Below the pieces are notes generated by a model, which was not told where the DNA came from, did not search any database, and saw only the letters and a program-made list of their open reading frames with translations. Positions 25,027 through 33,370 of a stretch of DNA of 64,000 nucleotides are shown in pieces. The DNA is taken from NCBI RefSeq assembly GCF_000454065.1, contig NZ_KE695649.1, positions 556,624-620,623 of the forward strand. Reading direction: 5' to 3'. Source of the DNA: Brevibacillus thermoruber 423 (GTDB lineage: Bacteria > Bacillota > Bacilli > Brevibacillales > Brevibacillaceae). Each line of letters begins with the position of its first letter. Positions within the stretch are counted from its first letter, which is position 1. The position numbers and the translations under genes were made by a program.

Positions 25027-26787
25027 GTGGCAGCAAGACATGCAGTTGACAATGAGCAAGATCATCATGCAATCGTTGTAAAACACAAGAACGTAGCCAA
25101 AAATGTGAAAATCACCACATTATTGCTTACATTATTTGTCGTCACATTGGTTTCCGTCGGATATCTTTCCTTCACCGCCTTGAACAACATGGCAGCGTTC
25201 AGCCAGGACATGGACGATCTGTACGAGAAAAACATGCTCAAATCCCTTGCACTGAAGCAGTTTGAAACGGACTTTTACAGCATCAGGCTTGAATCCGCAA
25301 AACTGTTGTTTGCCAGTCGCTATGATCAAAATGTGGTACAGTCGATCGAAACCCAAAAGTCCAGCGCAGGCAGCATCCTCGAACACGTTCGGAATCATGA
25401 GATGAGCGAGGAACAGAGGGCCATTATTGACGAAATCGACAGGAATTATACCCGTTATCTGGAAGCAGTGGACTCGTATATCGGCAGATTGAAGTCCAAC
25501 GTGGCAACGACGGAAGAAGAGAGAGCCCAACTCACCCAGTATGCTGACGCTGTTCAAACCAATATCAACAAACTGGTGACCTTGCAGGCGGATGAGGCGA
25601 AACAAGTGGTGAATCAAGCCGACGGGGAATACCAGCAGGCGAAAAACCGGTTTATTGGATTTGCTGTCGGAATCGCCGTGATCGTTGGTGGCCTGACGCT
25701 GCTCCTGACAACACTGATGAAAGGCTCCATGGCTCAGATCAACAGCGTCCTGGCAAGGCTCTCGGCATATGACTTCACCGTTTCGCTGGAAGCGGAAGGC
25801 AAAAACGAATTTGCCCAGATGAACAGGTCGTTGTCAGTGGTCATCGACAACATGAAAAAAGCATTGACAGAGGTAAAGAGCAATTCGCATGAAGTGACGG
25901 ATCATTCCCGAAACCTGGCGGCTGTTTCGGAGGAAATGTCGGCATCCTATCAGGAGCTTGCTGCGACCATGCAGCACGTAGCAGCGGGAGCGGCCACTCA
26001 GGCCCAGGATTTGTCCGAGATTGTCGGGGCTCTGTCGCAGTTGACCAGCAACATCGAACATGTGTATCAGGAACTGCAAAACGTCAAGGACGAAACCGAA
26101 ACGGCAGAGAACAAAGCCCATATCGGAAAAGAAGAAATGGATAAGCTGGTCACCTCCATGGAGGAGATCAAACAAGCCATTGGAGTCGTTGTCAAGAAAG
26201 TGGGGATTCTGACCGACTCGGTCAAGGAGATCAGCGGCATTACCGATATCATTTCCGGCATATCGGACCAGACCAACCTGCTGGCGTTGAATGCGGCCAT
26301 TGAAGCGGCAAGAGCGGGAGAAGCAGGCAGAGGGTTTGCGGTGGTGGCGGAAGAAGTCAGAAAACTGGCGGAAGAGTCCAGGCAGCATACCAATACCATT
26401 CTCCAGTTGGTCGAATCGATCCACAACGATACGGATGAAGTGATCAAAACGTCCCAGAACGTGGAAGCCTCCGTCATGGAGCAGGTGACATCGGTGGAAA
26501 ACACGGTAAAATCCTTTGCGGATATCCTGGCTTCCGTCGAAAACATCGCCCCTCTGATGAAGAAGACGTACATGGCCATGGACGAGATCGTGAAGTCCAA
26601 GGATATCGTGATGGAACGGGTGGAGCAGGTAAGCGCCGTTACAGAGGAAAACTCGGCGACCACGGAAGAAGTGGCAGCCTCTTCCGAAGAACTGACCGCA
26701 TCGTCGGAAGAAGTGGCGTCCACCGCTCAACAATTAAGTGAAATCGCCACGGGCTTGATGGAAACGGTAAACAGGTTTAAAGTGTAG
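25027..26787 (+). CDS. Methyl-accepting chemotaxis protein
   Basis: The 586-residue receptor has a short cytoplasmic N-terminus, a first membrane helix (residues 23-45, [20 protein letters not shown]), an extracellular four-helix-bundle sensor (about 46-205) of the 4HB_MCP type, a second helix (206-228), HAMP, and a long signalling coiled coil. The hairpin tip [20 protein letters not shown] binds CheA/CheW. Glu/Gln-rich heptads flank the tip as methylation sites. GGAGG is eight bases before the GTG start. It is monocistronic and preceded by a c-di-GMP riboswitch, linking chemosensing to the motile/sessile switch. The ligand is unknown. Confidence 0.93.
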   Translation: MAARHAVDNEQDHHAIVVKHKNVAKNVKITTLLLTLFVVTLVSVGYLSFTALNNMAAFSQDMDDLYEKNMLKSLALKQFETDFYSIRLESAKLLFASRYDQNVVQSIETQKSSAGSILEHVRNHEMSEEQRAIIDEIDRNYTRYLEAVDSYIGRLKSNVATTEEERAQLTQYADAVQTNINKLVTLQADEAKQVVNQADGEYQQAKNRFIGFAVGIAVIVGGLTLLLTTLMKGSMAQINSVLARLSAYDFTVSLEAEGKNEFAQMNRSLSVVIDNMKKALTEVKSNSHEVTDHSRNLAAVSEEMSASYQELAATMQHVAAGAATQAQDLSEIVGALSQLTSNIEHVYQELQNVKDETETAENKAHIGKEEMDKLVTSMEEIKQAIGVVVKKVGILTDSVKEISGITDIISGISDQTNLLALNAAIEAARAGEAGRGFAVVAEEVRKLAEESRQHTNTILQLVESIHNDTDEVIKTSQNVEASVMEQVTSVENTVKSFADILASVENIAPLMKKTYMAMDEIVKSKDIVMERVEQVSAVTEENSATTEEVAASSEELTASSEEVASTAQQLSEIATGLMETVNRFKV

Positions 26788-26803
26788 CTTTCTTCCTGAA
26801 ACG

Positions 26804-26850
26804 AAAGGGAGTGTGTCGATTACGATTCCCGTATCGATGCACTCCCTTTT
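26804..26850. terminator. Terminator after the chemoreceptor gene
   Basis: AAAGGGAGTG pairs with CACTCCCTTT around a partly palindromic loop (TCGAT/ATCGA), with T-run on the plus side. It separates the convergent MFS gene. Confidence 0.85.
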
Positions 26851-26947
26851 GTCATGGAGCGGGGAAGCCCCGGTCAAGCCCGGGCCTTCCCCGTTTTTGC
26901 GCAGGATGTTCGATTGCGAAAGGATGGAGGTCATCTTACGTTTGGGC

Positions 26948-28150
26948 TTACGCTTGGGCGCTGGGCTCCGGCAGCCTGCGGTAGCGGACGCGGAACAAGA
27001 TCAGCATGACGACCATCAAGATGCCGCCGAGGAGAAACGGACCGCTTTGGTACCATTCGTAGACGGCGCCGCCGGCCAGCGGACCGAGGATGCGCCCCAG
27101 ACTGTCGATGGAGCTGATCGTTCCACTGGTGACACCCTGGCCCTGGGTGGTCCGCTGCGTGATCATTGCCGTTCCGGTAGCGCGAATCATGCCCTGCCCC
27201 GCTCCGAACAGGGAGAGCGTAAGCGCCAGTACCCAAAAATTGGCGGCCAGCGGGATGGCAAAGAAACCGATGCCGTACAGGATCAGGCCGATGGTCAGGA
27301 CGAGCGGTTCGCCCATCCGCTTCACCATTTTGCCGATCAGTCCCCCTTGGACGAAGGCGGAGATGATCCCCATGACGAGAAACATGTAGCCGAGGTCTTT
27401 CGATGAGTACCCGTACAAATCGTTTATGTAGAGGGCAAATGTCGTCTCTAGGCCGGAAAAGGCAAACGAGACGATGAACATGATGCCGTACAGGAGCGAG
27501 AGCGGTCCAAACAGGGCGGCCAGCGGATTGCCCCGCTTGTCCCGGGAACTGCCCGTCCGCTTCTCTCGCGGCAGGCTTTCCGGCAGCGCAAACAGAATGA
27601 TCAGAAACGTCAACAGCGCCACGCCGCCCGAGACGAAAAACGGAACGGCAAAGCCCCACCCGCTCAACAGGCCGCCGAGGACGGGACCAAACACGAAGCT
27701 GAGGCCGACTCCGGCGCCGATTACGCCCATTCCCTTCGCCCGTTCTTCGGGCGGAAACAGGTCGGCCACCATCGCCGTGACCGTCGGCATCGCGGCGGCG
27801 GAGACAATCCCGCCGATGATGCGGTAAGCCAGCATCGCGGCATAGCTCTCGGCCAGGCCAAACAGGATAAAGGTGACGGAAAATCCGAACAAGCCAAAGG
27901 CGATCAGCGGTTTTCGCCCGATCCGGTCGGACAGCATGCCCCAAATGGGGGCGAACAAGAGCTGCATGATGTTGTAGCTGGCAAACAGAATGCCGATCTG
28001 CAGCGAAGAGGCGCCGACGTTTTCGGCGAAATACGGGAGAATCGGTATGATGATGCCAAAGCCCAACATGGTGAGGAAGGCGACCAGGAACAGGAGGGCA
28101 AGGTACTTCTTTTTCACGCGAACCATACCTCTTTCCACACAGTTTGTCAT
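26948..28150 (-). CDS. MFS multidrug/tetracycline-type efflux transporter
   Basis: The 400-residue product has 12 transmembrane helices. Major facilitator motif A appears as GMLSDRIGRKPL after helix 2, and motif C-like GAGVGLSFVFGPVLGG in helix 5 marks the drug-proton antiporter group (TetA/DHA1). It is therefore likely an exporter; the substrate is not evident. The start is uncertain: the ATG at 28150 has GGTGG seven bases upstream, while a GTG 11 codons later follows GAGG with good spacing. It stands alone, convergent with the chemoreceptor and divergent from the yqgQ pair. Confidence 0.88.
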   Translation of the reverse strand: MTNCVERGMVRVKKKYLALLFLVAFLTMLGFGIIIPILPYFAENVGASSLQIGILFASYNIMQLLFAPIWGMLSDRIGRKPLIAFGLFGFSVTFILFGLAESYAAMLAYRIIGGIVSAAAMPTVTAMVADLFPPEERAKGMGVIGAGVGLSFVFGPVLGGLLSGWGFAVPFFVSGGVALLTFLIILFALPESLPREKRTGSSRDKRGNPLAALFGPLSLLYGIMFIVSFAFSGLETTFALYINDLYGYSSKDLGYMFLVMGIISAFVQGGLIGKMVKRMGEPLVLTIGLILYGIGFFAIPLAANFWVLALTLSLFGAGQGMIRATGTAMITQRTTQGQGVTSGTISSIDSLGRILGPLAGGAVYEWYQSGPFLLGGILMVVMLILFRVRYRRLPEPSAQA

Positions 28151-28218
28151 GCTGTTTCCACCTTACGGGATGGTTTTGTCGAAGTCAAGCGATTCACCGG
28201 GACGCCGCCCCGCTGGCG

Positions 28219-28227
28219 TGGTATAAT
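28219..28227 (+). promoter_or_regulatory. Extended -10 promoter of the 28290-yqgQ operon
   Basis: TGGTATAAT is a perfect extended -10, 62 bases upstream of the first start codon. No -35 is obvious. Confidence 0.6.
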
Positions 28228-28289
28228 AACAGGAAGTCACACATCGTTTTGAAATCCGCGATGTATCCGCACATGAGGGGTTGTCAATC

Positions 28290-28688
28290 ATGTCTACTGC
28301 AATGATCTACTACCTGGCCTGGGAAGAAGACGACTGGCTTGACGAGCTGCTAGACCGCTTTCCCGAGCTGAACGCGCTCGTGCCTACGGCCAAAACGTTT
28401 CAGATGATACAGGAGCTGCGCCGGACGGGCGAAGTGGAGCGCTGCGTCATCGTCCTCAACGCCGCTGCCGAACAGGAAAAGTGCCATCAGTTTTTACGGC
28501 TGCTGGCGAAGGACGAGCAATTGTCCCGCGATCCGCTGTACATCGTCGGGCTGAAACCGGATGAGGAGGCCGCCTGGCAGGAAGCGTACCCGCACGCGAA
28601 CATTGTCGTCATCACCGGGTTTGCCGTCGAGTTTGACTACGATGCCGTGCTTTCCCGCATGGCGGCCGATTTGGAGGGAGTGCGTTGA
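28290..28688 (+). CDS. Hypothetical acidic cytoplasmic protein
   Basis: This 132-residue protein starts MSTAMIYYLAWEEDDWLDEL and is rich in Asp, Glu and Leu. It shows an alternating helix/strand pattern (RCVIVLNAAAEQEKCHQF, PLYIVGLKPDEEAAWQEA, IVVITGFAVEFDYDAV) that could be a small Rossmann-like or receiver-like fold, though no catalytic motif is seen. The ATG follows GAGGGG at nine bases. Its stop overlaps the yqgQ start (TTGA), so the two are co-translated. I do not recognise the family. Confidence 0.75.
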   Translation: MSTAMIYYLAWEEDDWLDELLDRFPELNALVPTAKTFQMIQELRRTGEVERCVIVLNAAAEQEKCHQFLRLLAKDEQLSRDPLYIVGLKPDEEAAWQEAYPHANIVVITGFAVEFDYDAVLSRMAADLEGVR

Positions 28689-28879
28689 AGGAACAGCCGG
28701 GCGACTTTGACCTGAGCGCGTTTTTGCAGCGATACGGTCTGTTTATCTACACGGGCGATCCGGAGGGCGACCTCCTTTTGATCGAAGACGAAATCCGTGA
28801 ACTGTACCAGCTCGGCGTAATCGACAAGGAAGAGATGGTGCAGGCGCTGGCCGCCCTGCGCAAGCGGCGCAAGGCATAG
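28685..28879 (+). CDS. yqgQ: YqgQ-family protein (DUF910)
   Basis: The 64-residue product carries the YqgQ pattern: LLxxYGxFIYTGD (here LQRYGLFIYTGDPEGDLLLI), EDEIRELYQLGVI and a basic C-terminus. YqgQ is a small three-helix protein of Bacillota, often near the glucokinase gene and of unknown function; here no glucokinase gene is adjacent. It starts with TTG overlapping the previous stop, with GGAGGGAG as ribosome site inside the upstream gene. Confidence 0.87.
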   Translation: MKEQPGDFDLSAFLQRYGLFIYTGDPEGDLLLIEDEIRELYQLGVIDKEEMVQALAALRKRRKA

Positions 28880-28893
28880 GGGAATCCTTCAGA

Positions 28894-28920
28894 AAACAGT
28901 CTCGTGCAGACTGTTTTTTT
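28894..28920 (+). terminator. Terminator after yqgQ
   Basis: AAACAGTCT and AGACTGTTT form a nine-pair stem with a five-base loop and a seven-T run. Confidence 0.9.
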
Positions 28921-28990
28921 CTTATGGAAAAGGGCACACGCTTGAAGGAAGGGCCTCTCTGTCCGATCCCCCCGGCAATCTTCAGAAATT

Positions 28991-29025
28991 CTTAAGCGTT
29001 TCCCTCTCTTTTTGCTAAGGTTTCC
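28991..29025 (+). promoter_or_regulatory. Direct repeat upstream of the VanRS-like operon
   Basis: CTTAAGCGTTTCC and GCTAAGGTTTCC are near repeats with their TAAG cores 23 bases apart. OmpR-type regulators bind such tandem repeats, and this operon encodes one, so autoregulation is plausible. The match is modest. Confidence 0.4.
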
Positions 29026-29064
29026 GCGATAGGATAGGGACAACAAAGAGAGGGAGTGACAGGA

Positions 29065-29688
29065 ATGATGAAAGGCACGTCTGAACGAATAGGCATGCCG
29101 ACGCCGGGCCGGGGGCCGATTGCGGACGGGCTGCTGTTTGCCGGCAAGTTTTTGCGCTCGCCCCGGACGGTCGGCAGCATCATGCCCAGCTCCCGCCAGC
29201 TTGCCCGGCGGATGCTGGCGCCGATCGACTGGACGACAGCGACGGCGGTGGCGGAGTTGGGGGCGGGGACGGGCGTGTTTACCCGGATGATCCGCGAGCG
29301 GAAACAACCCGGCTGCACGGCGCTGATTCTGGAGAAGGACGACGGGATGCGCTGTCAGTTGGCCGCGCGCTATCCGGAGCTGCATGTCGGCGGGGATGCG
29401 CGGGAGCTGACCCGGATCATGGAGAGATGCGGCATCAGACAGTTGGACGCGGTGGTGTGCGGGCTGCCGTTTGCCAATTTTCCGCAGGACCTGCGGGACG
29501 CCATCATGGACCAGGTGGAAGCGGCGCTGAAGCCCGGGGGCGTGTTCGTCTGTTTCCAATACTCGCTGCAGATGAGAAAGCAGTTGGCGGCGCGGTTTGG
29601 CCGCGTGGAGATCCGCTTTGTGCCGCTCAATGTTCCGTTTGCGTTCGTCTACGTCTGCAGGAAGCGGGGGAATCACGATGCCGGCTGA
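29065..29688 (+). CDS. SAM-dependent methyltransferase (phospholipid N-methyltransferase/KsgA-like)
   Basis: The 207-residue protein has a class I SAM-binding motif VAELGAGTGVFTRMI near residue 70, and the opening FAGKFLRSPRTVGSIMPSS typical of PmtA-like phosphatidylethanolamine N-methyltransferases. A VVCGLPFANFP block takes the place of the catalytic NLPF-type motif. It is either a lipid or an rRNA-adenine type methyltransferase; the operon (DedA membrane protein and an envelope-type two-component system) favours lipids, by inference. GGGAG lies eight bases before the ATG. Its stop overlaps the DedA start by 11 bases. Confidence 0.82.
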   Translation: MMKGTSERIGMPTPGRGPIADGLLFAGKFLRSPRTVGSIMPSSRQLARRMLAPIDWTTATAVAELGAGTGVFTRMIRERKQPGCTALILEKDDGMRCQLAARYPELHVGGDARELTRIMERCGIRQLDAVVCGLPFANFPQDLRDAIMDQVEAALKPGGVFVCFQYSLQMRKQLAARFGRVEIRFVPLNVPFAFVYVCRKRGNHDAG

Positions 29689-30337
29689 CTTCCTGACGCA
29701 GATGGTGGAACAATACGGGTATCTCGCGCTGTTTTTCTCCTTGTGGCTGGGCATTGTCGGCATGCCGATTCCCGACGAAATGATCGTCATGTCGGCTGGG
29801 GCCCTGACCGCCCAAGGGTGGCTGGAACCGCTGCCGGCGTTTGCAGCCGTCTATCTGGGCGTCGTCTCCGGATTGTCGCTCGGGTACGTGCTGGGGTATC
29901 GCGTAGGTGCGCCGATTCTGCAGTGGGTCGTCCGCAAGTGCAATGGCCGGCGCTATCTGGCCAAAGCGGAGCGGCTGATGGAGCGGTACGGCAGTTGGGC
30001 GCTCTGCCTCAGCTACTTCTTTCCGGTCGTGCGCCATCTGGTGCCGTATCTGGTGGGCATCCAGCGCATGCCGCTGCGCCGCTACGCGATGTACACCCTG
30101 CCCACCGGATTCGTCTGGACCTTCAACTATTTTTGGGCCGGCCGCCTGTTTGGCCGCCACCTGGACGCGATCGCCCAAGGCGTGCAGACGTACGGCCGGA
30201 TTACCTTGGCCGCGCTCTTGTGCATCGGTGCGGCGTACTGGCTGATCAGGCAGCGGCGCTGGGCCGTGTCCGTCGAAACAGAAGCAACCACGGGAGGAAA
30301 TGAGAGTGGAGGAAATCACTGTACTGGTCGTGGATGA
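29678..30337 (+). CDS. DedA/VTT-family membrane protein
   Basis: The 219-residue protein has four to five membrane segments with re-entrant loops of the DedA (SNARE-associated) fold. Family markers are FSLWLGIVGMPIPDE with the conserved Glu/Asp region, GYVLGYRVG, and the FFPVVRHLVPYLVGIQRM block carrying the essential arginine. DedA proteins move undecaprenyl phosphate or phospholipids across the membrane and affect envelope stress resistance. The start lies inside the methyltransferase gene. The C-terminus overlaps the start of the response regulator gene, giving a tightly coupled operon. Confidence 0.87.
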   Translation: MPADFLTQMVEQYGYLALFFSLWLGIVGMPIPDEMIVMSAGALTAQGWLEPLPAFAAVYLGVVSGLSLGYVLGYRVGAPILQWVVRKCNGRRYLAKAERLMERYGSWALCLSYFFPVVRHLVPYLVGIQRMPLRRYAMYTLPTGFVWTFNYFWAGRLFGRHLDAIAQGVQTYGRITLAALLCIGAAYWLIRQRRWAVSVETEATTGGNESGGNHCTGRG

Positions 30338-31007
30338 CGACGAGGAGATCCGCAACCTGATCGCCATTTACCTGCAAAATGAGGGGTACCGCGTGCTGAA
30401 GGCGGCCGACGGCTTGGAAGCGCTGGAGGTCCTGAAGCAAAACGAGGTGCACCTGCTCGTCCTGGACATCATGATGCCGCGGCTGGACGGCATTCAGGCC
30501 TGTCTGAAAATCCGCGAAGAACAGCACATGCCGATCATCATGCTTTCCGCCAAATCGCAGGACATGGACAAGATCTACGGTCTCAGCACCGGAGCGGACG
30601 ACTACATGACCAAGCCGTTCAACCCGTTGGAGCTGGTGGCCCGCGTCAAGTCGCAGCTGCGGCGATACCTGCGGCTCAATCAGGGATACACGGCCCGGGA
30701 AGACGAGATCGAGATCGGCGATTTGACGATCAACACGGCGACGCGCGAGGTGAAAGTGAACGGCCGGGACGTGAAGCTGACGCCGACCGAATTTGCCATT
30801 CTGGAGCTCTTGGCCCGCAATCGGGGCGTCGTATTCAGCACGGAACAGATCTACGAGCGGGTGTGGAAGGAGCCGTTTTGCCAGTCGGACAACACGGTGA
30901 TGGTTCACATCCGGAAAATTCGCGAAAAGATTGAGGAAGACACGCGCAAGCCGCGATACATCAAGACCGTGTGGGGAGTGGGGTATAAAATTGAGAGCGT
31001 TGTTTAG
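30306..31007 (+). CDS. OmpR/VanR-family response regulator
   Basis: The 233-residue product has a receiver domain with the acidic pocket VVDDDEE, phosphoacceptor Asp in LLVLDIMMPRLDG, Ser in MLSAKS and Lys in TKPFNPLE. A winged-helix output domain follows (residues 130-230, KLTPTEFAILELL ... TVWGVGYKIE). The GTG at 30306 is chosen because GGAGG lies eight bases upstream; an ATG at 30300 is too close to that site. It overlaps the DedA gene upstream and the kinase downstream. It most resembles VanR-type regulators of envelope functions. Confidence 0.92.
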   Translation: MEEITVLVVDDDEEIRNLIAIYLQNEGYRVLKAADGLEALEVLKQNEVHLLVLDIMMPRLDGIQACLKIREEQHMPIIMLSAKSQDMDKIYGLSTGADDYMTKPFNPLELVARVKSQLRRYLRLNQGYTAREDEIEIGDLTINTATREVKVNGRDVKLTPTEFAILELLARNRGVVFSTEQIYERVWKEPFCQSDNTVMVHIRKIREKIEEDTRKPRYIKTVWGVGYKIESVV

Positions 31008-32490
31008 ATGGCTGTCGCCGTTTTACGTGACTCGCCGCCTGTACCGCTGGACGATGACAGTCGTTCGGCGCGCCGTGGAACACTTTCGGCGGAGTCTGCG
31101 CCTGCAGTTGATCACCACCTTCGTTTTTTGCCTGCTGGCTGCCCTCCTGGCGGCGAGCCTCGCCCACGAGATGACCGAGAAGCTGTATTTGCGGCCGTAC
31201 GTCGACTACAGCCAAAGCATGGAGCGGATGGACTGGGATACAAGGCGGCTGGCCTCCATAATCCGGGAGCAGAAGGTAACGGACAAAGCGGCTCTGCAGC
31301 AGATGATGAACAACTTCGAGCAGGATGTCGGGCTGCGGATGCTTTTGGTCAACCTGGACGGCAAGGTGGTGCTCAAGTCCGCCAAGGCGACGGAGAGCCA
31401 GGTCGATTTGTACAGCGTCATCAGCAGGGCGATGGAGCTGCGCCTTGATCGCGACCGGTACCGTCCCCAAGAGTTTGTCGCCTTTTACCCGGTGGAGCTG
31501 GCCGGACAGAAAGGCTACCTGATCGCCCGCGGCATGCCGGAGGCGAGCATCCGCTATGAGAGCACCGGCGTCAACATGATTGCTCTGCCCGTGTTTTTGA
31601 TCGTCTTATTTTATCTGTTTTACCGGTTTACCAAGCGGAAAACAGGCTATATCGAGGAATTGGCCGACAGCCTGCTCGTCATCTCGCAGGGCAAGCTGGA
31701 TCACCGCGTCGAGGTGCGGGGCGAAGACGAACTGGGCTCGCTTGCTCGCAACATCAACCGGATGGCGGAGGAACTGCAGGCGAACATCGAACGGGAGCGG
31801 CAGGCGGAGAAGACCAAAAACGAACTGATCACCAACGTCTCGCACGATTTGCGCACGCCGCTCACCTCGGTGCTCGGCTACCTGCGGCTGCTGAAAGACC
31901 ACCCTGCAGGAGGGCCGGATCAGCAGGAGTACACGCGGATCGCCTATGAGAAGGCGGAACATCTGAAGCGGCTGGTGGAGGATTTGTTCGAATACACCAC
32001 GCTCAGCAGCCAAGGGGTCCAGCTCTACCGGCAGACCATCAGCATGAACGAACTGGTGGAGCAGTTGGTGGAGGAGTACGTGCCGCTGGCGGAGGAACAG
32101 CAGCTCAGCTTTTGCAAATCGCTGCCCGACGAACGGCTGTACGTCAGCGTGGACCCGGAAAAGTTCGTGCGCGTGCTGGAGAACCTGTTGAGCAACGCGA
32201 TCAAGTACGGCAAAAAACCGGGCAGCATCGACGTGACGCTCGCCCGCGAGGCAGGCGGCATCCGCTTGTCGGTGGCCAACAGGGCGGACGAGATGGCCCC
32301 GGAGGCGCTGAACCGACTGTTTGAACGCTTTTACCGGGTGGAGCAGTCCCGCTCGCGCAAAACAGGCGGTTCCGGGCTGGGGCTGGCGATCGTCAAGAGC
32401 ATCGTCGAACTGCACGGCGGCCGCATCCAGGCGGACTACCGCGACGGCGTTCTGTCGTTTCACATCTGGCTGCCGGCCCCCCGTTCATGA
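30991..32490 (+). CDS. VanS-type sensor histidine kinase
   Basis: The 499-residue kinase has two membrane segments (about residues 34-55 and 193-212) flanking a roughly 135-residue extracellular sensor. HAMP, an H-box NVSHDLRTPLTSVLGYLRLL, an N-box NLLSNAIKYG and a G2 box GGSGLGLAIVKS follow. The TTG at 30991 is preferred because GGGGT lies six bases upstream, and it overlaps the regulator gene by 17 bases; an ATG at 31054 has no ribosome site. It should phosphorylate the adjacent regulator in response to an envelope signal. The linked methyltransferase and DedA genes hint at membrane-lipid or cationic peptide stress. Confidence 0.92.
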   Translation: MRALFRWLSPFYVTRRLYRWTMTVVRRAVEHFRRSLRLQLITTFVFCLLAALLAASLAHEMTEKLYLRPYVDYSQSMERMDWDTRRLASIIREQKVTDKAALQQMMNNFEQDVGLRMLLVNLDGKVVLKSAKATESQVDLYSVISRAMELRLDRDRYRPQEFVAFYPVELAGQKGYLIARGMPEASIRYESTGVNMIALPVFLIVLFYLFYRFTKRKTGYIEELADSLLVISQGKLDHRVEVRGEDELGSLARNINRMAEELQANIERERQAEKTKNELITNVSHDLRTPLTSVLGYLRLLKDHPAGGPDQQEYTRIAYEKAEHLKRLVEDLFEYTTLSSQGVQLYRQTISMNELVEQLVEEYVPLAEEQQLSFCKSLPDERLYVSVDPEKFVRVLENLLSNAIKYGKKPGSIDVTLAREAGGIRLSVANRADEMAPEALNRLFERFYRVEQSRSRKTGGSGLGLAIVKSIVELHGGRIQADYRDGVLSFHIWLPAPRS

Positions 32491-32518
32491 CGGGCAAGGC
32501 CCGGACAGGAGCGCCCTC

Positions 32519-32965
32519 TCAGCCGCGCTTGTCCCATCCGAAGCTGTCGAACCACTTGCCCGAGCGGTAGTTGTGAATCGCCTGACGGACGTACGGGATC
32601 ACGTTGGCGGGCAGGTCGTCCACGTCGCACCAGCGCAGCTCGTCGCATTTCTCCGGTTCGGCGTTGACGATCTCACCTGTCCACGTGCGGGCGGTGAGAA
32701 AGAAGTCGATCCGCTCGTCCGTCGATTTTCGGTGCATCACGCCGACCACTTCCAGATCGGCCGGGTCGATGTCGATGCCGCATTCCTCTTTCGCTTCCCG
32801 AATGGCCGCTGCCTTCACTTCTTCTCCGCCGTCCAGATGGCCGGCCGGGACGCTGTAGCTGCCGTCTTCGTAGCCCGTATTGAAGCGGCGCAGCAGCAGC
32901 AGCTCGTTTCCCCGCCGGAGAAACAGGTGGACGGCGGCGGGCATGGTGAACCGTTCTGTGCTCAT
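32519..32965 (-). CDS. Nudix hydrolase
   Basis: The 148-residue protein contains the full Nudix box GHLDGGEEVKAAAIREAKEE followed by CG(I), with the metal-binding REAKEE. Nudix enzymes cleave nucleoside diphosphates linked to other groups; the substrate cannot be told. A short C-terminal DSFGWDKRG tail follows the domain, and an IHNYRSGKWFDSFGW end resembles MutT-like proteins annotated as NTP pyrophosphohydrolases. GGAGG is five bases before the ATG. It has its own promoter and is convergent with the kinase operon. Confidence 0.87.
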   Translation of the reverse strand: MSTERFTMPAAVHLFLRRGNELLLLRRFNTGYEDGSYSVPAGHLDGGEEVKAAAIREAKEECGIDIDPADLEVVGVMHRKSTDERIDFFLTARTWTGEIVNAEPEKCDELRWCDVDDLPANVIPYVRQAIHNYRSGKWFDSFGWDKRG

Positions 32966-33007
32966 GCAAACCTCCAACGTTTATACGACATGGTTGCAAA
33001 CATTCTT

Positions 33008-33037
33008 ATTATTCCGCCAAGTTTTCCCGTCTGTCAA
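33008..33037 (-). promoter_or_regulatory. Promoter of the Nudix gene
   Basis: On the minus strand TTGACA and AATAAT are separated by 18 bases, 43 bases upstream of the start codon. Confidence 0.65.
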
Positions 33038-33042
33038 CGAAC

Positions 33043-33078
33043 AGCAAGCGGCCGGATCGCTTGCTGCAGGATCCGGCC
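33043..33078. repeat. Two overlapping, mutually exclusive palindromes
   Basis: AGCAAGCG (33043-33050) pairs with CGCTTGCT (33058-33065), while GGCCGGATC (33050-33058) pairs with GATCCGGCC (33070-33078). The two stems share bases and cannot coexist. They follow the small membrane protein gene on the minus strand but have no T-run, so they may be a weak terminator or operator. Confidence 0.5.
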
Positions 33079-33099
33079 GAGCTGTTGACGAAACCGCTG

Positions 33100-33264
33100 T
33101 CACTCCCGCGGCGCCTCTTCCGCAACCCGGTGGTGCTCCGCGCTTTTTTTCCGCAGTTCCTGATCCCGTTTTCGCTGCAGCGGAGAGATGGCCATGGCGT
33201 AAAACAGCATGCCGAAACCGGCCAGTCCCAACACAATGCCGATGATCAGATACAGGGGCGACAT
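33100..33264 (-). CDS. Small single-pass membrane protein (54 residues)
   Basis: The frame reads MSPLYLIIGIVLGLAGFGML with one membrane helix (residues 4-26), then a charged tail QRKRDQELRKKSAEHH ending in APRE. AAGGAGGTGG precedes the ATG, though the 11-base spacing is a little long. Codon use matches neighbouring genes. It lies divergent from the transketolase gene with about 105 bases between starts. The helix-plus-basic-tail design is common in small Bacillota membrane proteins; I do not recognise a family. Confidence 0.65.
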   Translation of the reverse strand: MSPLYLIIGIVLGLAGFGMLFYAMAISPLQRKRDQELRKKSAEHHRVAEEAPRE

Positions 33265-33316
33265 GAACCGGACCACCTCCTTTTTCCTCCGCGGACATGA
33301 TTGTACTGCCGAACTG

Positions 33317-33325
33317 TGCTATAAT
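33317..33325 (+). promoter_or_regulatory. Extended -10 promoter of transketolase
   Basis: TGCTATAAT is a perfect extended -10, 45 bases upstream of the start codon; the -35 is weak. Confidence 0.65.
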
Positions 33326-33370
33326 TGGTTCGTCGTTTACCCGTAAAAAAACGCAGGGAGGATTTGCTTG

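Noticed and set aside
33043..33078. CRISPR-like or mobile-element repeat
   Set aside because: It is a single pair of overlapping palindromes without spacers, transposase gene or target duplication.
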